Assembly: GCF_008642335.1 (NCBI RefSeq)
Contig: NZ_CP029191.1
Coordinates: 1,364,001 to 1,428,000, forward strand
From: Streptomyces venezuelae
Lineage (GTDB): Bacteria; Actinomycetota; Actinomycetes; Streptomycetales; Streptomycetaceae
Length of the DNA: 64,000 bases
Direction: 5' to 3'
Shown here: piece by piece, positions 17,011 through 26,287 of the stretch
Layout: the number at the start of each line of letters is the position of its first letter
How positions within the stretch are numbered: the first letter of the stretch is position 1
Made by a program: the position numbers and the translations under genes
The notes under the pieces: generated by a model
Told to the model about the DNA's origin: nothing
Seen by the model: only the letters and a program-made list of their open reading frames with translations
Database searches by the model: none

Positions 17011-17901
17011 TCACGGCCCGAGGACGCGCACGGCCCCCGGCACGCACTCCGCGGTCAGCGGCAGCGCGCCGAGCGGTTCCCCGTCCGCGTAGCCGGTGAT
17101 GCCGGGGGCGGCGAGCTCGACCCGGGCCGCGCGGTGCACGGTGACCTTCGGATGGTCGAGGTGCGTGCCCTTGTAGACCCGCGGGAAGACCTTCAGGAGC
17201 GTCGTGCGGGTGCAGTCGCCGACCACGGTGACGTCGAACAGACCGTCGCTCATGTCGGCCCCGGCACAGATCCGCATGCCGCCGCCGTACGAGGTTCCGT
17301 TGCCGACCGCGACGAGCGTGGCCTCGACCTCGTGGACGTCGCTGCCGTCCAGCGTGATGCGGTACGGGACGGGCCGGAACGCCGCGAGCTCCACGACCAT
17401 CGCCAGGTCGTACTTGAAGCGCCCCGTGGGCCACCGCATCCGGTTGCCGCGGTCGTTGACCCGCGAGTCGAAGCCGGAGGCGAGCACGGTCCCGAACCAC
17501 GTCCCGCCGACCCTCCCCAGATCGACGTCACGCGTGCGTGCCCCCTTCAGCGCCTCGGCGACGAGTTCCCCGGCGGCGGCCGGCTCCCGCACGGGCAGCC
17601 CGAGGGCTCGCGCGAAGTCGTTGCCGGTCCCCACCGCGATCACCCCCAGCGGGGTGCGGGTCCCGGCGACGGCCTGCAGCGCCAGGCTCGCCATGCCGTC
17701 GCCGCCGACGGCTATGAGGGCCCCCGTGCCGCCCTCGACGGCCGCACGGGCCCGGCGCAGCGCGTCGGGGGCGTCCTCACCGATGACCGTGCGCACGGAG
17801 AAGCCGCGGGCCCGCAGAGCGGAAGCGGCCGGCTGCGCCGCGTGGGCGCCCCGGCCGCGACCCGCGGTGGGATTGACGAAGAGGGTGATCTCGCTGGTCA
17901 C
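17011..17901 (-). CDS. diacylglycerol kinase-family lipid kinase
   Basis: The protein has 296 residues. The DAGK catalytic region shows LFVNPTAGRGRG, IAVGGDGMASLALQAV (GGDG nucleotide loop) and GVIAVGTGNDFARALGL. The C-terminal half resembles YegS/DgkB (GGGMRICAGADMSDGLFDVT). The family phosphorylates diacylglycerol or related lipids at the membrane. The GTG start at 17901 gives a full-length protein. It follows tatC on the same strand with a 44-bp gap and may be cotranscribed. Confidence 0.9.
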   Translation of the reverse strand: MTSEITLFVNPTAGRGRGAHAAQPAASALRARGFSVRTVIGEDAPDALRRARAAVEGGTGALIAVGGDGMASLALQAVAGTRTPLGVIAVGTGNDFARALGLPVREPAAAGELVAEALKGARTRDVDLGRVGGTWFGTVLASGFDSRVNDRGNRMRWPTGRFKYDLAMVVELAAFRPVPYRITLDGSDVHEVEATLVAVGNGTSYGGGMRICAGADMSDGLFDVTVVGDCTRTTLLKVFPRVYKGTHLDHPKVTVHRAARVELAAPGITGYADGEPLGALPLTAECVPGAVRVLGP

Positions 17902-17945
17902 TAAGGGTCCCCCCGGACGGAGTTTGAGGGAGGACCCTAGCAACG

Positions 17946-18884
17946 TCAGGTCACGTCGTCGAAACCGTTCACCCGCTGATCGCTGCGTCCGGCGTTCGCC
18001 TGCTCGGGCAGCGCCCGGGGCGGCCGCACCGCTTCGACGTCGTCGACGGCCTGCGGGGTCAGGTCGAGGTCGGACGCCTCGTCGTCGTCGAGCTCGGCGT
18101 CGGGGTTGTTGCGGCGACGGCGGCGGTCGTTCAGGAGGGAGATGCCGACCGCGATGAAGTACAGGACGACGATCGGTCCCGCGAGCGCGATCATGCCGAC
18201 CGGGTCGGTCGTCGGGGTCGCCACCGCGCCGAAGATGAAGACGCCCATGACGACGCCGCGCCACCAGGTGGCCATGCGGCGCCCTGTCACCATGCCGGTC
18301 ATGTTGAGCATCACCAGGAGCAGTGGGAGCTCGAACGAGATGCCGAAGATGAGGACCATCCTGACGGTGAAGTCGAGGATCTTGTCCATCGGCAGCAGGT
18401 TCGCCGCGCCGTCGGGTGTGATGCCGAGCAGGACACGCATGCTGACGGGAAGGATCGTGTAGGCCAGCCAGGCGCCCGCGAAGAAGAGCGGCACGGCGGC
18501 GGACACGAACCAGTACGTGTACTTGCGCTCGTTCTTGTGCAGACCGGGCGCGACGAACGCCCAGAGCTGGTACAGCCAGATCGGGCTTGAAACGATTATG
18601 CCGACCATGAGGCTGACCTTCACCGTGGTGGTGAAGGGCGAGAGCAGGTCGTTGAAGGTCACGGTCGCGCAGTGGCCACCGGTCTCCTTCATGCCGGGCT
18701 CGCAGCGCGGCACGGGATCAGCCAGGAACTCCATCAGTTCCTGGCTGTAGAACGCCGCCACGATCGACACGACCGTGATGGCGAGGAGCCCCTTGGCGAG
18801 CCGGTTGCGGAGCTCACGAAGGTGCTCCGCGAGGGACATCCGCCCCTCGGGGTCCTTCTCCTTCTTGCGGGCAGACTTGAGCAA
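17946..18884 (-). CDS. tatC: Sec-independent protein translocase TatC
   Basis: The protein has 312 residues and six predicted membrane segments. The family signature is clear: MSLAEHLRELRNRLAKGLLA near the N-terminus, SPIWLYQLWAFVAPGLHKNE in the first cytoplasmic loop, and FGISFELPLLLVML later. TatC recognises twin-arginine signal peptides and forms the translocon with TatA. A cytoplasmic C-terminal extension (about 250-312) is acidic and disordered. The start is TTG at 18884. It lies 50 bp downstream of tatA, forming a tatA-tatC operon. Confidence 0.96.
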   Translation of the reverse strand: MLKSARKKEKDPEGRMSLAEHLRELRNRLAKGLLAITVVSIVAAFYSQELMEFLADPVPRCEPGMKETGGHCATVTFNDLLSPFTTTVKVSLMVGIIVSSPIWLYQLWAFVAPGLHKNERKYTYWFVSAAVPLFFAGAWLAYTILPVSMRVLLGITPDGAANLLPMDKILDFTVRMVLIFGISFELPLLLVMLNMTGMVTGRRMATWWRGVVMGVFIFGAVATPTTDPVGMIALAGPIVVLYFIAVGISLLNDRRRRRNNPDAELDDDEASDLDLTPQAVDDVEAVRPPRALPEQANAGRSDQRVNGFDDVT

Positions 18885-18934
18885 CCCACGTCCTCATCTC
18901 GTGCGGCAGGCCGGCCGTCGGCGCCGGCCTTGGA

Positions 18935-19219
18935 TCAGCGCTGCGTCGTACGGTCGGTCGGCTCGGTGACCGGGCGCGAGCTGGTCACGTCGCCGGGGGC
19001 GGCCTGGATCGTGCGCTTCTGGACGGCCGGGTCGCTCGGCGGGTCGGCCGGAGCGGCGGTGTCGTCCTTGCTCTCGGACTTCATGGCCTTGGCCTCGCTC
19101 TTGAGGATGCGGGCCGACTTGCCGAGGGAGCGCGCCATGTCGGGCAGCTTCTTCGCACCGAAGAGCAGGACGATGACGACGAGGATGAGGATGATCTCGG
19201 TGGGGCCGAGCCTACCCAT
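18935..19219 (-). CDS. tatA: Sec-independent protein translocase TatA
   Basis: This TatA protein has 94 residues. A single N-terminal membrane helix (about 6-20, [11 protein letters not shown]) is followed by [20 protein letters not shown], the amphipathic helix with the conserved Phe-Gly hinge. The C-terminal part is charged and disordered, as usual. It builds the pore for folded twin-arginine substrates with TatC, encoded next. The start follows a ribosome-binding site GAAGAAGG. No tatB-like gene is adjacent. Confidence 0.95.
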   Translation of the reverse strand: MGRLGPTEIILILVVIVLLFGAKKLPDMARSLGKSARILKSEAKAMKSESKDDTAAPADPPSDPAVQKRTIQAAPGDVTSSRPVTEPTDRTTQR

Positions 19220-19354
19220 AGCTGTTTACCTTCTTCACCGAGGCGACAGGAGTCTGGTTGCTCGGCAGACCGGACATATATCCGATCTCCCGCGCATGGC
19301 AGCGATCGTAACCCCCCGGGGTAAACGCTCGGCAATCCCCGCGCATACTCCGAG

Positions 19355-19383
19355 TACGGCCCCCGCCTCGATCCCGGGCCGTA
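19355..19383 (-). terminator. hairpin upstream of tatA
   Basis: Perfect 8-bp arms TACGGCCC (19355-19362) and GGGCCGTA (19376-19383). It lies downstream of the 65-residue gene on the minus strand and could end that transcript before the tatA promoter. The remainder of 19220-19429 shows a short A/T-rich palindrome (CGGA-N6-TCCG near 19271) but no gene. Confidence 0.45.
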
Positions 19384-19429
19384 TTCGCAGCGTACCCGTC
19401 CACCTCCGGGAGCCGACAGGCCGCGGACG

Positions 19430-19627
19430 CTAAAGAGCCCCGCGGCCCGCACGGGCCACACCGGCCGCTGCCTTCTCCAGGTCCTCCGCCGCGCGGTTGA
19501 TCTGCCGTGTGGTCTCGGTCACTTGACGAGCGAGACGCTGCGCCTCCACAAACACCTTGATCGCCAGTACGCCGAGGACGGCGAGGCCCAAGAAGCCCGC
19601 CGCGATCGCGAGCATCGCCCAGAACAT
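19430..19627 (-). CDS. small single-pass membrane protein with coiled-coil tail
   Basis: The product has 65 residues. Residues 3-27 form a membrane helix (AMLAIAAGFLGLAVLGVLAI) and the rest is an Arg/Glu-rich amphipathic helix with heptad character (VEAQRLARQVTETTRQINRA). I do not recognise a named family; it resembles short DUF948-like proteins. It follows the zinc-ribbon gene by 9 bp in the pafB-pafC-zinc ribbon run, so it is probably the last gene of that operon. Its position upstream of tatA could suggest an envelope role, but that is a guess. Confidence 0.72.
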   Translation of the reverse strand: MFWAMLAIAAGFLGLAVLGVLAIKVFVEAQRLARQVTETTRQINRAAEDLEKAAAGVARAGRGAL

Positions 19628-19636
19628 GCGCCGAGC

Positions 19637-19918
19637 CTAGACGGTGGAGTGCAGGCGCAGCGTCCGCACCCCGCCACCGGTGAGGAGTTCGACGATCCGC
19701 TCCCCCGCGGGCTTGCGCACCGCGGCCTCGCACTCGGGGCAGGTGAACGAGTAGAAGGTGGTGCGGGCGCTCGCGCCGATGGCGAGGCGCAGCGCGCCCG
19801 CGGACAGCTCGAAGCGGGCCCGGCAGTCGGGGCAGGCGGCCGTGAACAGGACGGGGACGGAGGCGGGCCGCGGCTGCGACGGCACCCCCGGAAGTCCGGA
19901 CATCGTCGGTGTGCTCAA
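19637..19918 (-). CDS. small zinc-ribbon protein
   Basis: The product has 93 residues from a TTG at 19918, chosen because AGGAG lies 8 nt upstream and the TTGA overlaps the pafC stop by 4 bp; an ATG at 19903 is the alternative. Two CPxC knuckles (CPDC at 29-32 and CPEC at 60-63) should bind one zinc ion. No catalytic motif is present. It is encoded directly after pafC, so it may act with the PafBC regulator or in DNA/RNA binding. The function is unknown. Confidence 0.75.
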   Translation of the reverse strand: MSTPTMSGLPGVPSQPRPASVPVLFTAACPDCRARFELSAGALRLAIGASARTTFYSFTCPECEAAVRKPAGERIVELLTGGGVRTLRLHSTV

Positions 19919-20910
19919 CGCCCCGTCTCCTGACTGTCGTGATCCTCGTACGCCGCCGCTTCCCGCTCGTACGCGTCGAGGGCCTCGCGGGCCGCCTCCC
20001 GCGCGCTGTCGGCGAGCTGGGCCGGGGAGACGATCCGCCCGTCCCCGCCGAGCCGCAGCGCGAGCCGCCGCAGCGAGGCCGGGTCGGGGGTGCGCAGGGT
20101 GATCCGCAGGCCGCCGTCGGGCAGCTCGTCGGCGCTGTCGTGCGGGTAGTACTCGGCGACCCAGCGGCCGCCGGGACCCACCTCGACGACGACCTCGGGG
20201 TCCTCGGCCGCGGGCTGCACCAGTCCTTCGGAGAGGTCGCGCAGCTCCACCTCGGGCGGCGCGGACGGCTCGTCGAGGATCTTGATCTCGGCGACCCGGT
20301 CGAGGCGGAAGGTGCGCCGCGCCTCGGAGCGGCGGCACCACGCCTCCACGTAGGTGTGGCCGACGCTCACCAGGCGGATGGGGTCGATCTCCCGCTCGGT
20401 GAGCTCGTCGCGCGCCGGCGAGTAGTAGCGGATCCAGAGTCTGCGCCGCTCGGAGATGGCCCGGTCGACGTCGGCGAAGACGCCACCCTCGGACTCGAAC
20501 GTCACCGACAGGCGGGAGCTGGCGCCCGCCGCCTCGCCGGCCGCGGTCTCCAGCTTCGCGGTGGCGCGCAGCAGCGCGAGGCGGTCGCTCTCGCGCAGGC
20601 CGGGCAGGGTGGACACGGCGCGGGCGGCCACCAGCAGGGCGGTCGCCTCGTCGGCGGCCAGGCGCAGCGGCGCCGCCACGTCGTCGGGGTTGTGCCACCA
20701 GATGCGGTCGCCGTCGGTGTCGATGTCCAGGAGGTCACCGCCGCGGAAGCTGGTTCCGCACAGCGGCAGCACGTCGAGGTCGGAGATCAGCTCGTCGGTG
20801 CTGATCCCGAAGGCGCGGGCGACGTCGCCGACGTGCGCCCCGGGGCGCTCCCGCAGATAGGTCACCAGCGACAGCATGCGCCGCGTCTGGTCGATGGCGT
20901 TCGAGGCCAT
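19915..20910 (-). CDS. pafC: PafC-type WYL-domain regulator
   Basis: The protein has 331 residues. It has an N-terminal helix-turn-helix (ERPGAHVGDVARAFGISTDE), a central WYL-type domain (RRLWIRYYSPARDELTEREI with RTFRLDRVAEIKIL) and a WCX C-terminal extension (TPDPASLRRLALRLGGDGRI). PafB and PafC act together; in mycobacteria PafBC activates the LexA-independent DNA damage response. The gene lies 18 bp after pafB. Although named for association with pafA, these genes are separated from pafA here by two FKBP genes. Confidence 0.9.
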   Translation of the reverse strand: MASNAIDQTRRMLSLVTYLRERPGAHVGDVARAFGISTDELISDLDVLPLCGTSFRGGDLLDIDTDGDRIWWHNPDDVAAPLRLAADEATALLVAARAVSTLPGLRESDRLALLRATAKLETAAGEAAGASSRLSVTFESEGGVFADVDRAISERRRLWIRYYSPARDELTEREIDPIRLVSVGHTYVEAWCRRSEARRTFRLDRVAEIKILDEPSAPPEVELRDLSEGLVQPAAEDPEVVVEVGPGGRWVAEYYPHDSADELPDGGLRITLRTPDPASLRRLALRLGGDGRIVSPAQLADSAREAAREALDAYEREAAAYEDHDSQETGR

Positions 20911-20928
20911 TGCTCTGTCCGCTTCCCC

Positions 20929-21882
20929 TCAGCCCTTGGCCACGGCACGCAGCCGGTCCACGACGTCGGCCCGCAGCTCGGCGGGCTCGAGGACCACCAC
21001 ATCGGGCCCGAACTCCACCAGCCACGCATCCAGGCCGTGCCCGTACGGAATCTCCAGCTCGTCCCACCCGTCGTCGCCCACGCGCACCGCGACGGCCTTG
21101 GCGCGCAGCGGGTACCCGGCGTCCGTGCGCAGCCGGATCAGGGCGGTGCGGTCGGCGGTCTCCCCCGCCCAGCCCGCGACGGTCTCGCGGACCGTGACGA
21201 CGTCCGGGACGTCGGCGGTGTACTTCCCCGCGCGGGCCCGCACCTTCCCGGTGATGCGGGAGAGCCGGAACACGCGCTCGGCGCCCCGGTCCCTGTCCCA
21301 GCCCGCCAGGTACCAGTGGCCGCGCCAGCACTCCAGCGCCCACGGCTCGACGTGCCGCTGCTCGGGGCGGGCGGCGGTGGCCTTGCGGTAGTCGAAGACG
21401 ACGGGTCGGCGGTCCCGGCAGGCGAGCATCAGCGGTTCGAAGGACGCCTCGTGCGCGGGGATGCGCGGCTCCAGGGCGCTGTGCGACCCGTACGGGTCGA
21501 CGTCCTCGGGCAGCCCGGCGGCGCGCAGCTTCTGCAGGGCACCGCTGGCGGCGCCGGCCAGGCGGGCCTGCTGCCAGACCTTCGCGGCCAGGCCGAGCGC
21601 CGCGGCCTCCTCGGCGTCCAGGGTGATGGCGGGCAGGCGGTTGCTGTCACGGCGGGCGAGGTAGCCGACCTCCCCCTCCAGGTTCTCCACGGTCTCGATG
21701 ACCAGACCGAGCTCGCGCAGATCGTCCTTGTCGCGCTCGAACATCCGGTTGAAGGAGTCGTCGGACCCCGCCTCCAGATAGGCCTCGATCGACTCACGCA
21801 GCTCCCGCTTGCTGAGCGGCCGCCGGGTCCCGAGCAGGCACAGCGCAAGATTCATCAGCCGCTCGGCCTTGGCAATGGCCAT
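20929..21882 (-). CDS. pafB: PafB-type WYL-domain regulator
   Basis: The protein has 317 residues. The N-terminal winged helix (AKAERLMNLALCLLGTRRPL, SKRELRESIEAYLE) is followed by a WYL domain (CRDRRPVVFDYRKAT, WYLAGWDRDRGAERVFRLSR) and a WCX tail. It is the partner of PafC in a presumed heterodimeric transcriptional activator. The ATG at 21882 follows GAAAGGG by 5 nt. It is the first gene of the pafB-pafC-zinc ribbon-small membrane protein run. Confidence 0.9.
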   Translation of the reverse strand: MAIAKAERLMNLALCLLGTRRPLSKRELRESIEAYLEAGSDDSFNRMFERDKDDLRELGLVIETVENLEGEVGYLARRDSNRLPAITLDAEEAAALGLAAKVWQQARLAGAASGALQKLRAAGLPEDVDPYGSHSALEPRIPAHEASFEPLMLACRDRRPVVFDYRKATAARPEQRHVEPWALECWRGHWYLAGWDRDRGAERVFRLSRITGKVRARAGKYTADVPDVVTVRETVAGWAGETADRTALIRLRTDAGYPLRAKAVAVRVGDDGWDELEIPYGHGLDAWLVEFGPDVVVLEPAELRADVVDRLRAVAKG

Positions 21883-21955
21883 CGACGCCCTTTCTCGGCT
21901 GTTCAGATTGTGCTTCCGACCGATGACCGTACCGCCCCGGGGTGTCCCGGCAAAA

Positions 21956-21992
21956 GCCGAGGGCCCATGCCGGACAGGCATGGACCCTCGGC
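21956..21992 (-). terminator. strong terminator of the cytoplasmic FKBP gene
   Basis: Arms 21956-21971 and 21977-21992 pair at 15 of 16 positions with a 5-nt loop. On the minus strand the stem is followed by TTTT, a classic intrinsic terminator about 25 bp beyond the FKBP stop. Confidence 0.85.
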
Positions 21993-22016
21993 GAAAGGAT
22001 CAGGTCACAGACGTCC

Positions 22017-22391
22017 TCAGACGGAGACCAGATCGCAGACGAAGATCAGCGTCTCGCCGGGGGCGATGCGGCCGCCGCCGGCGCCGCGGTCGCCGTACGC
22101 GAGGTGGGCCGGGATGGTCAGCTCGCGCCGGCCACCGACCTTCATGCCCTGCACGCCCTGGTCCCAGCCGGAGATGACCTGACCGGCACCGAGCTGGAAC
22201 TCCAGCGGGTTGCCGCGGTTCCAGCTCGCGTCGAACTCCTCGCCCGTGCTGAAGGCGACACCCACGTAGTGGACCTTGACGAAGTCGCCCGCCTTGGCGA
22301 CCGCGCCGTCACCCTCCCAGATGTCCTTGATCTGCAGGTCGGCCGGCGGCTCGCCGACGGGGAAGTCGACCTCGGGCTTGTCAATGCTCAC
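22017..22391 (-). CDS. FKBP-type peptidyl-prolyl isomerase
   Basis: This is a cytoplasmic FKBP of 124 residues. The FKBP core is intact: VKVHYVGVAFSTGEEFDASW, FQLGAGQVISGWDQGVQGMK and AHLAYGDRGAGG with the terminal LIFVCDLVSV. These segments build the pocket that binds FK506/rapamycin and proline peptides. It catalyses cis-trans isomerisation of prolyl bonds. It follows the lipoprotein FKBP gene on the same strand across 60 bp, and a terminator follows it. Confidence 0.93.
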   Translation of the reverse strand: MSIDKPEVDFPVGEPPADLQIKDIWEGDGAVAKAGDFVKVHYVGVAFSTGEEFDASWNRGNPLEFQLGAGQVISGWDQGVQGMKVGGRRELTIPAHLAYGDRGAGGGRIAPGETLIFVCDLVSV

Positions 22392-22451
22392 GAAAATGCT
22401 CCTGCTTTGATACGAAAGGTCAGCGCGGACAGTCTTACATCCCGCAGGACG

Positions 22452-23453
22452 TCACATCTTCGCGAGGATGTCCACGGTGAAGATCAGGGTGGAGTCCTTC
22501 TTGATGGAGCTGCCCTGAGGCGGCTGGTCGCCATACCCCAGCTCCGGCGGGATGACGATGAGGACGCGGCTGCCGACCTTCTTGCCCGTCAGACCCTGCG
22601 CCCAGCCCTTGACGACCTGCGCCAGCTGGAACGACGCGAGCTGCTTGCGCTTGTACGAGGAGTCGAACTCCTTGCCGTCGGCCCACAGCACGCCCTTGTA
22701 CTGGCACAGGAGACTGTCGGTCTTCTTGACCTCGTCGCCGTCGCCCTCCAGGACGTACGACGCGACGAGCTCCTTCGGCGGCTTCGTCTTCGGGACGTCG
22801 ACCGAGGGGGCCTTGCCGTCCGTGTTCGTGCCGACCTTGGGCAGGTCCTTGTTGGACTGCGCCACCTCCTTGCCCTTCGCGGAGCTGGTGGCGGAGAAGG
22901 TCCCCACGAGGTCGACGACGAAGACGAGGGTGTCCGTGCCCTTGATGCCCGCCTGCTTGTTGCCCTCCTCGCCATAGCCCATCTTCGGGGGGATGGCGAG
23001 CTCCACGCGGCTGTCGAGCTTCTTGCCGACCAGTGCCTGGTCCCAGCCGGGGATGACCTGGCCGGTGCCGATCGGGAAGACCGTGGGGTTCCCGCGGTCG
23101 TACGAGTTGTCGAAGACCTTGGCCGTCGCCCAGATCTGACCGAGGTAGTTGGCCTGCAGGTAGTCGCCCTTCGCGACCTCCTTGCCCTTGCCCTCGATGA
23201 GGGTCTTCACGGCGAGGTCGGATGACGGCTTGCCCGAGCCCTTGGCGACGGTCGGCTTCTCACCGAACTTCGTGCCCTTCGTGATCTCGGGCACCGGCCC
23301 GTCCACGATCTTCGCGGTCGGCGGCGCCGACGAGTCGTTGGTCGGGCTGTCGCTGGGCTTGGTCTTGTCGGCCTTGTCGGCCTTGTCGTCACCACAGCCT
23401 GCCAGCGTGAGCAGGCCGGCCGGGACGGCAAGGAGAAGTGAGCGTCGGCGCAC
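22452..23453 (-). CDS. lipoprotein with two FKBP-type isomerase domains
   Basis: The protein has 333 residues from a GTG at 23453. A lipoprotein signal ends LLTLAGC (Cys20). A Lys/Asp-rich linker leads to a first FKBP domain (about 100-200: ANYLGQIWATAKVFDNSYDR, GQVIPGWDQALVGKK) and a second (about 230-333: CQYKGVLWADGKEFDSSYKR, VVKGWAQGLTGKKVGSR, LIVIPPELGYGDQ). The second domain is the more degenerate (VVKGW for the usual VIPGW). It is probably anchored outside the membrane and helps fold exported proteins. It lies between pafA and the cytoplasmic FKBP gene. Confidence 0.9.
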   Translation of the reverse strand: MRRRSLLLAVPAGLLTLAGCGDDKADKADKTKPSDSPTNDSSAPPTAKIVDGPVPEITKGTKFGEKPTVAKGSGKPSSDLAVKTLIEGKGKEVAKGDYLQANYLGQIWATAKVFDNSYDRGNPTVFPIGTGQVIPGWDQALVGKKLDSRVELAIPPKMGYGEEGNKQAGIKGTDTLVFVVDLVGTFSATSSAKGKEVAQSNKDLPKVGTNTDGKAPSVDVPKTKPPKELVASYVLEGDGDEVKKTDSLLCQYKGVLWADGKEFDSSYKRKQLASFQLAQVVKGWAQGLTGKKVGSRVLIVIPPELGYGDQPPQGSSIKKDSTLIFTVDILAKM

Positions 23454-23516
23454 GGTGGGGGCCTCGTATCGGTCGATCTTGTGGGTTGGCGTGCGCGCAA
23501 CTCTACGGCGTGAGAA

Positions 23517-23545
23517 GGGCGCCGTACGAGGAACGTACGGCGCCC
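23517..23545 (-). terminator. hairpin downstream of pafA
   Basis: Perfect 12-bp arms GGGCGCCGTACG (23517-23528) and CGTACGGCGCCC (23534-23545) with a 5-nt loop, 46 bp beyond the pafA stop and upstream of the FKBP lipoprotein gene. Confidence 0.75.
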
Positions 23546-23591
23546 GTGTTGCGTTCCCGCAACGCCACACAGGACGTTGGGGCCACTTGGG

Positions 23592-24953
23592 TCACATTCC
23601 GGCGATCAGCTTCTCCACCCGGTCGTCCACGGACCGGAAGGGGTCCTTGCACAACACCGTGCGCTGCGCCTGGTCGTTGAGCTTGAGGTGGACCCAGTCG
23701 ACCGTGAAGTCACGGCGCTGCTCCTGCGCCCGCCGGATGAAGTCGCCGCGCAGCCGGGCGCGGGTGGTCTGCGGCGGCACCGACTTGCCCTCGAAGATCT
23801 TCAAGTCGTTGCAGATCCGCGCGGCTTGCCCCTTCTTCTCCAGGAGGTAGTACAGCCCTCGCCGACGGTGGATGTCGTGGTAGGCGAGGTCTATCTGCGC
23901 GACCCGCGGATGCGACATGGTCATGTTGTTCTTCGCCCGGTACCGCTCGATGAGCTTGTACTTCATGACCCAGTCGATCTCGGTGCCGATGCGGTCGAGG
24001 TCCTCCGACTCGATCGCGTCCAGCGTGCGGCCCCACAGCTCCAGGACCTGTTCGACCGTCCCGGTGCGGATGCCGCGGCGGTCGACGAAGTCCACCGCCT
24101 TCTCGTAGTACTCACGCTGCACTTCGAGGGCCGAGGCCTCACGGCCACTGGCCAGACGCACCTTGCGGCGGCCCGTGATGTCGTGCGACACCTCACGGAT
24201 GGCCCTGATCGGGTTCTCCAGAGTGAGATCCCGCATGACCGTGCCCGCCTCGATCATGCGCAGCACCAGATCGGTGGCGCCGACCTTGAGGAGCATGGTC
24301 GTCTCGGACATGTTCGAGTCACCCACGATGACGTGGAGCCTGCGGTACCGCTCGGCGTCCGCGTGCGGTTCGTCGCGGGTGTTGATGATCGGCCGGGAAC
24401 GGGTGGTCGCGGAGGACACCCCTTCCCAGATGTGCTCGGCACGCTGGCTCACGCAGTACACGGCGCCGCGCGGAGTCTGCAGCACCTTGCCCGCGCCGCA
24501 CAGCAGCTGCCGGGTGACGAGGAACGGGATGAGGATGTCCGCGAGCCGGGAGAACTCCCCGTGACGGGCCACCAGATAGTTCTCGTGGCACCCGTAGGAG
24601 TTTCCCGCCGAATCGGTGTTGTTCTTGAAAAGATAGACGTCGCCCGCGATTCCCTCCTCGTGCAGGCGGCGTTCGGCGTCGACGAGCAGGCCTTCCAGAA
24701 TGCGCTCGCCCGCTTTGTCGTGGGTGACCAGCTCGGTCACGTTGTCACATTCCGGTGTCGCGTATTCCGGATGTGATCCCACGTCAAGATAGAGGCGGGC
24801 GCCGTTCCGCAGAAAGACGTTGCTGCTGCGGCCCCATGACACGACACGGCGGAAGAGGTAGCGCGCCACCTCGTCAGGCGACAGACGGCGCTGTCCCCTG
24901 AACGTGCACGTGACGCCGTACTCGTTCTCCAGCCCGAAAATGCGGCGGTCCAT
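23592..24953 (-). CDS. pafA: Pup-protein ligase PafA
   Basis: PafA has 453 residues and attaches Pup to substrate lysines. The glutamine-synthetase-like active site is visible: FGLENEYGV near the N-terminus, [19 protein letters not shown] containing the catalytic Asp, [18 protein letters not shown], and [20 protein letters not shown]. The start is ATG at 24953. It lies 9 bp downstream of the MFS gene on the same strand, so it may share that promoter, unlike the classical prc-pup arrangement. The substrate Pup and the deamidase Dop are encoded about 5 kb to the right. Confidence 0.96.
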   Translation of the reverse strand: MDRRIFGLENEYGVTCTFRGQRRLSPDEVARYLFRRVVSWGRSSNVFLRNGARLYLDVGSHPEYATPECDNVTELVTHDKAGERILEGLLVDAERRLHEEGIAGDVYLFKNNTDSAGNSYGCHENYLVARHGEFSRLADILIPFLVTRQLLCGAGKVLQTPRGAVYCVSQRAEHIWEGVSSATTRSRPIINTRDEPHADAERYRRLHVIVGDSNMSETTMLLKVGATDLVLRMIEAGTVMRDLTLENPIRAIREVSHDITGRRKVRLASGREASALEVQREYYEKAVDFVDRRGIRTGTVEQVLELWGRTLDAIESEDLDRIGTEIDWVMKYKLIERYRAKNNMTMSHPRVAQIDLAYHDIHRRRGLYYLLEKKGQAARICNDLKIFEGKSVPPQTTRARLRGDFIRRAQEQRRDFTVDWVHLKLNDQAQRTVLCKDPFRSVDDRVEKLIAGM

Positions 24954-24962
24954 GTCTGAACA

Positions 24963-26222
24963 TTACGCCTGATGCGGGGTACTGAAACCGGGTTCGGCAG
25001 CACCGTTTCGATCATTTTCCGATGAACCCGCAACAACCCCCGATTCTCCGGCCGGTACGAGTACCCGCGCCGTCGCCAGCAGAACCACCAGAGCGGCCGC
25101 TCCCGCCAGACCCGGCACCGCGAACCCCCACGCCGTCCCGCCCCACTCGACCACCGGACCCGCCGCCGCCGTCCCCAGCGACGCCCCCACCGTGAACGTC
25201 GTCACCAGCCACGAGAACGCCTCCGTCACCGTCCCGCGCGGAGCATGCCGGTCCACGATGATGAACGCGCACGCGAGCGCCGGCGCGAGAAACACCCCCG
25301 CGAGCGCCGTCAGCGCCGTCATCGCGACCGCGCCCGGAGTGAGCGTCAGCGGCCAGTAGAAGACCGCCAGCAGCGCCACCAGGACGCTCAACCGCCGCTC
25401 CGGCACACCACTCCACTGCCGCGCCCCATAGACGGACCCGCCGACCAGCGCACCGAGTCCGAGCGCCGCCATCATCCACCCGTAGACCGCGTCGCCGCCG
25501 TTCCCGTCCGCGTACGACACGCCCGCGACCGTGATGGAACCCAGCGCCATCCCGATGAACAGGAACGCGCCGAGGAGCGCGAGCAGCCCGCGCGAGCGCA
25601 GCGCCCCGAGCCAGTGCGCCTCCCTCGGCGCCGAACGCCACGCGCGCGAGGGCTGCGACACCACTACGGAGAGGGCGCCGAGGACACCCAGCGCGTTGAC
25701 GACGAGCAGCGCCGCCTGCTCCGACCACAGCGCCACACACCCGGTCACCAGCAACGGGCCGACGGTGAACATCACTTCCTGCGCTATCGCGTCCATCGCG
25801 TACGCCGTGTGGACCTGCTCCTCCTTGCCGAGGACGCTCGGCCACAGCGCCCGCAGACCGCCCTCCAGAGGCGGCGTGAACAGCCCCGCGGCCGCCACCG
25901 CCCCGTAGGCGAGCGCCAACTGGTCGGGGCCCGTGAAGGCGAACAGGGCCATGCCGAGCGCGGAGAGGAGCGCGGCGGGCAGCTGGACGCGCGGCTGGCC
26001 GTGCAGGTCGACCAGACGCCCGAGCAGCGGCTGGCCGACCGCGTTGGCCACGCCGTACACCGCGGCCAGCGCACCGGCCAGGCTGTACGTGCCGCCCTCC
26101 GCCCGGATGAACAGCACGATCGCGATCGCCGCCGTCGCGTTCGGCAGCCGGCCCACCAGCGTCCCGGCCAGCAGCCGCGTCGCGTACCGCGTCCGGAGGA
26201 TCTCCGCGTATCCCGCAGCCAT
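24963..26222 (-). CDS. MFS transporter
   Basis: The protein has 419 residues from an ATG at 26222, with GGGAG upstream. It has twelve predicted membrane segments; GRLVDLHGQPRVQLPAALLS matches the conserved loop between segments 2 and 3. The substrate is unknown; drug or metabolite efflux is possible. It is transcribed divergently from the LacI-type regulator gene across a large palindrome, so that regulator probably controls it. The pafA gene follows by 9 bp. Confidence 0.9.
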   Translation of the reverse strand: MAAGYAEILRTRYATRLLAGTLVGRLPNATAAIAIVLFIRAEGGTYSLAGALAAVYGVANAVGQPLLGRLVDLHGQPRVQLPAALLSALGMALFAFTGPDQLALAYGAVAAAGLFTPPLEGGLRALWPSVLGKEEQVHTAYAMDAIAQEVMFTVGPLLVTGCVALWSEQAALLVVNALGVLGALSVVVSQPSRAWRSAPREAHWLGALRSRGLLALLGAFLFIGMALGSITVAGVSYADGNGGDAVYGWMMAALGLGALVGGSVYGARQWSGVPERRLSVLVALLAVFYWPLTLTPGAVAMTALTALAGVFLAPALACAFIIVDRHAPRGTVTEAFSWLVTTFTVGASLGTAAAGPVVEWGGTAWGFAVPGLAGAAALVVLLATARVLVPAGESGVVAGSSENDRNGAAEPGFSTPHQA

Positions 26223-26260
26223 GCTCTCCCGCCCTCCCCCCGCACGCCGAGCCGGGGTTT

Positions 26261-26287
26261 TACGTATAACGTCCGGCGTCATACGTA
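26261..26287. promoter_or_regulatory. palindromic operator between MFS and LacI-type genes
   Basis: The arms TACGTATAACG (26261-26271) and CGTCATACGTA (26277-26287) are inverted copies matching at 10 of 11 positions around TCCGG. It lies 38 bp upstream of the MFS start and 58 bp upstream of the regulator start, placed to control both divergent promoters. The binding protein is presumably the LacI-type regulator encoded next to it. Confidence 0.7.
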
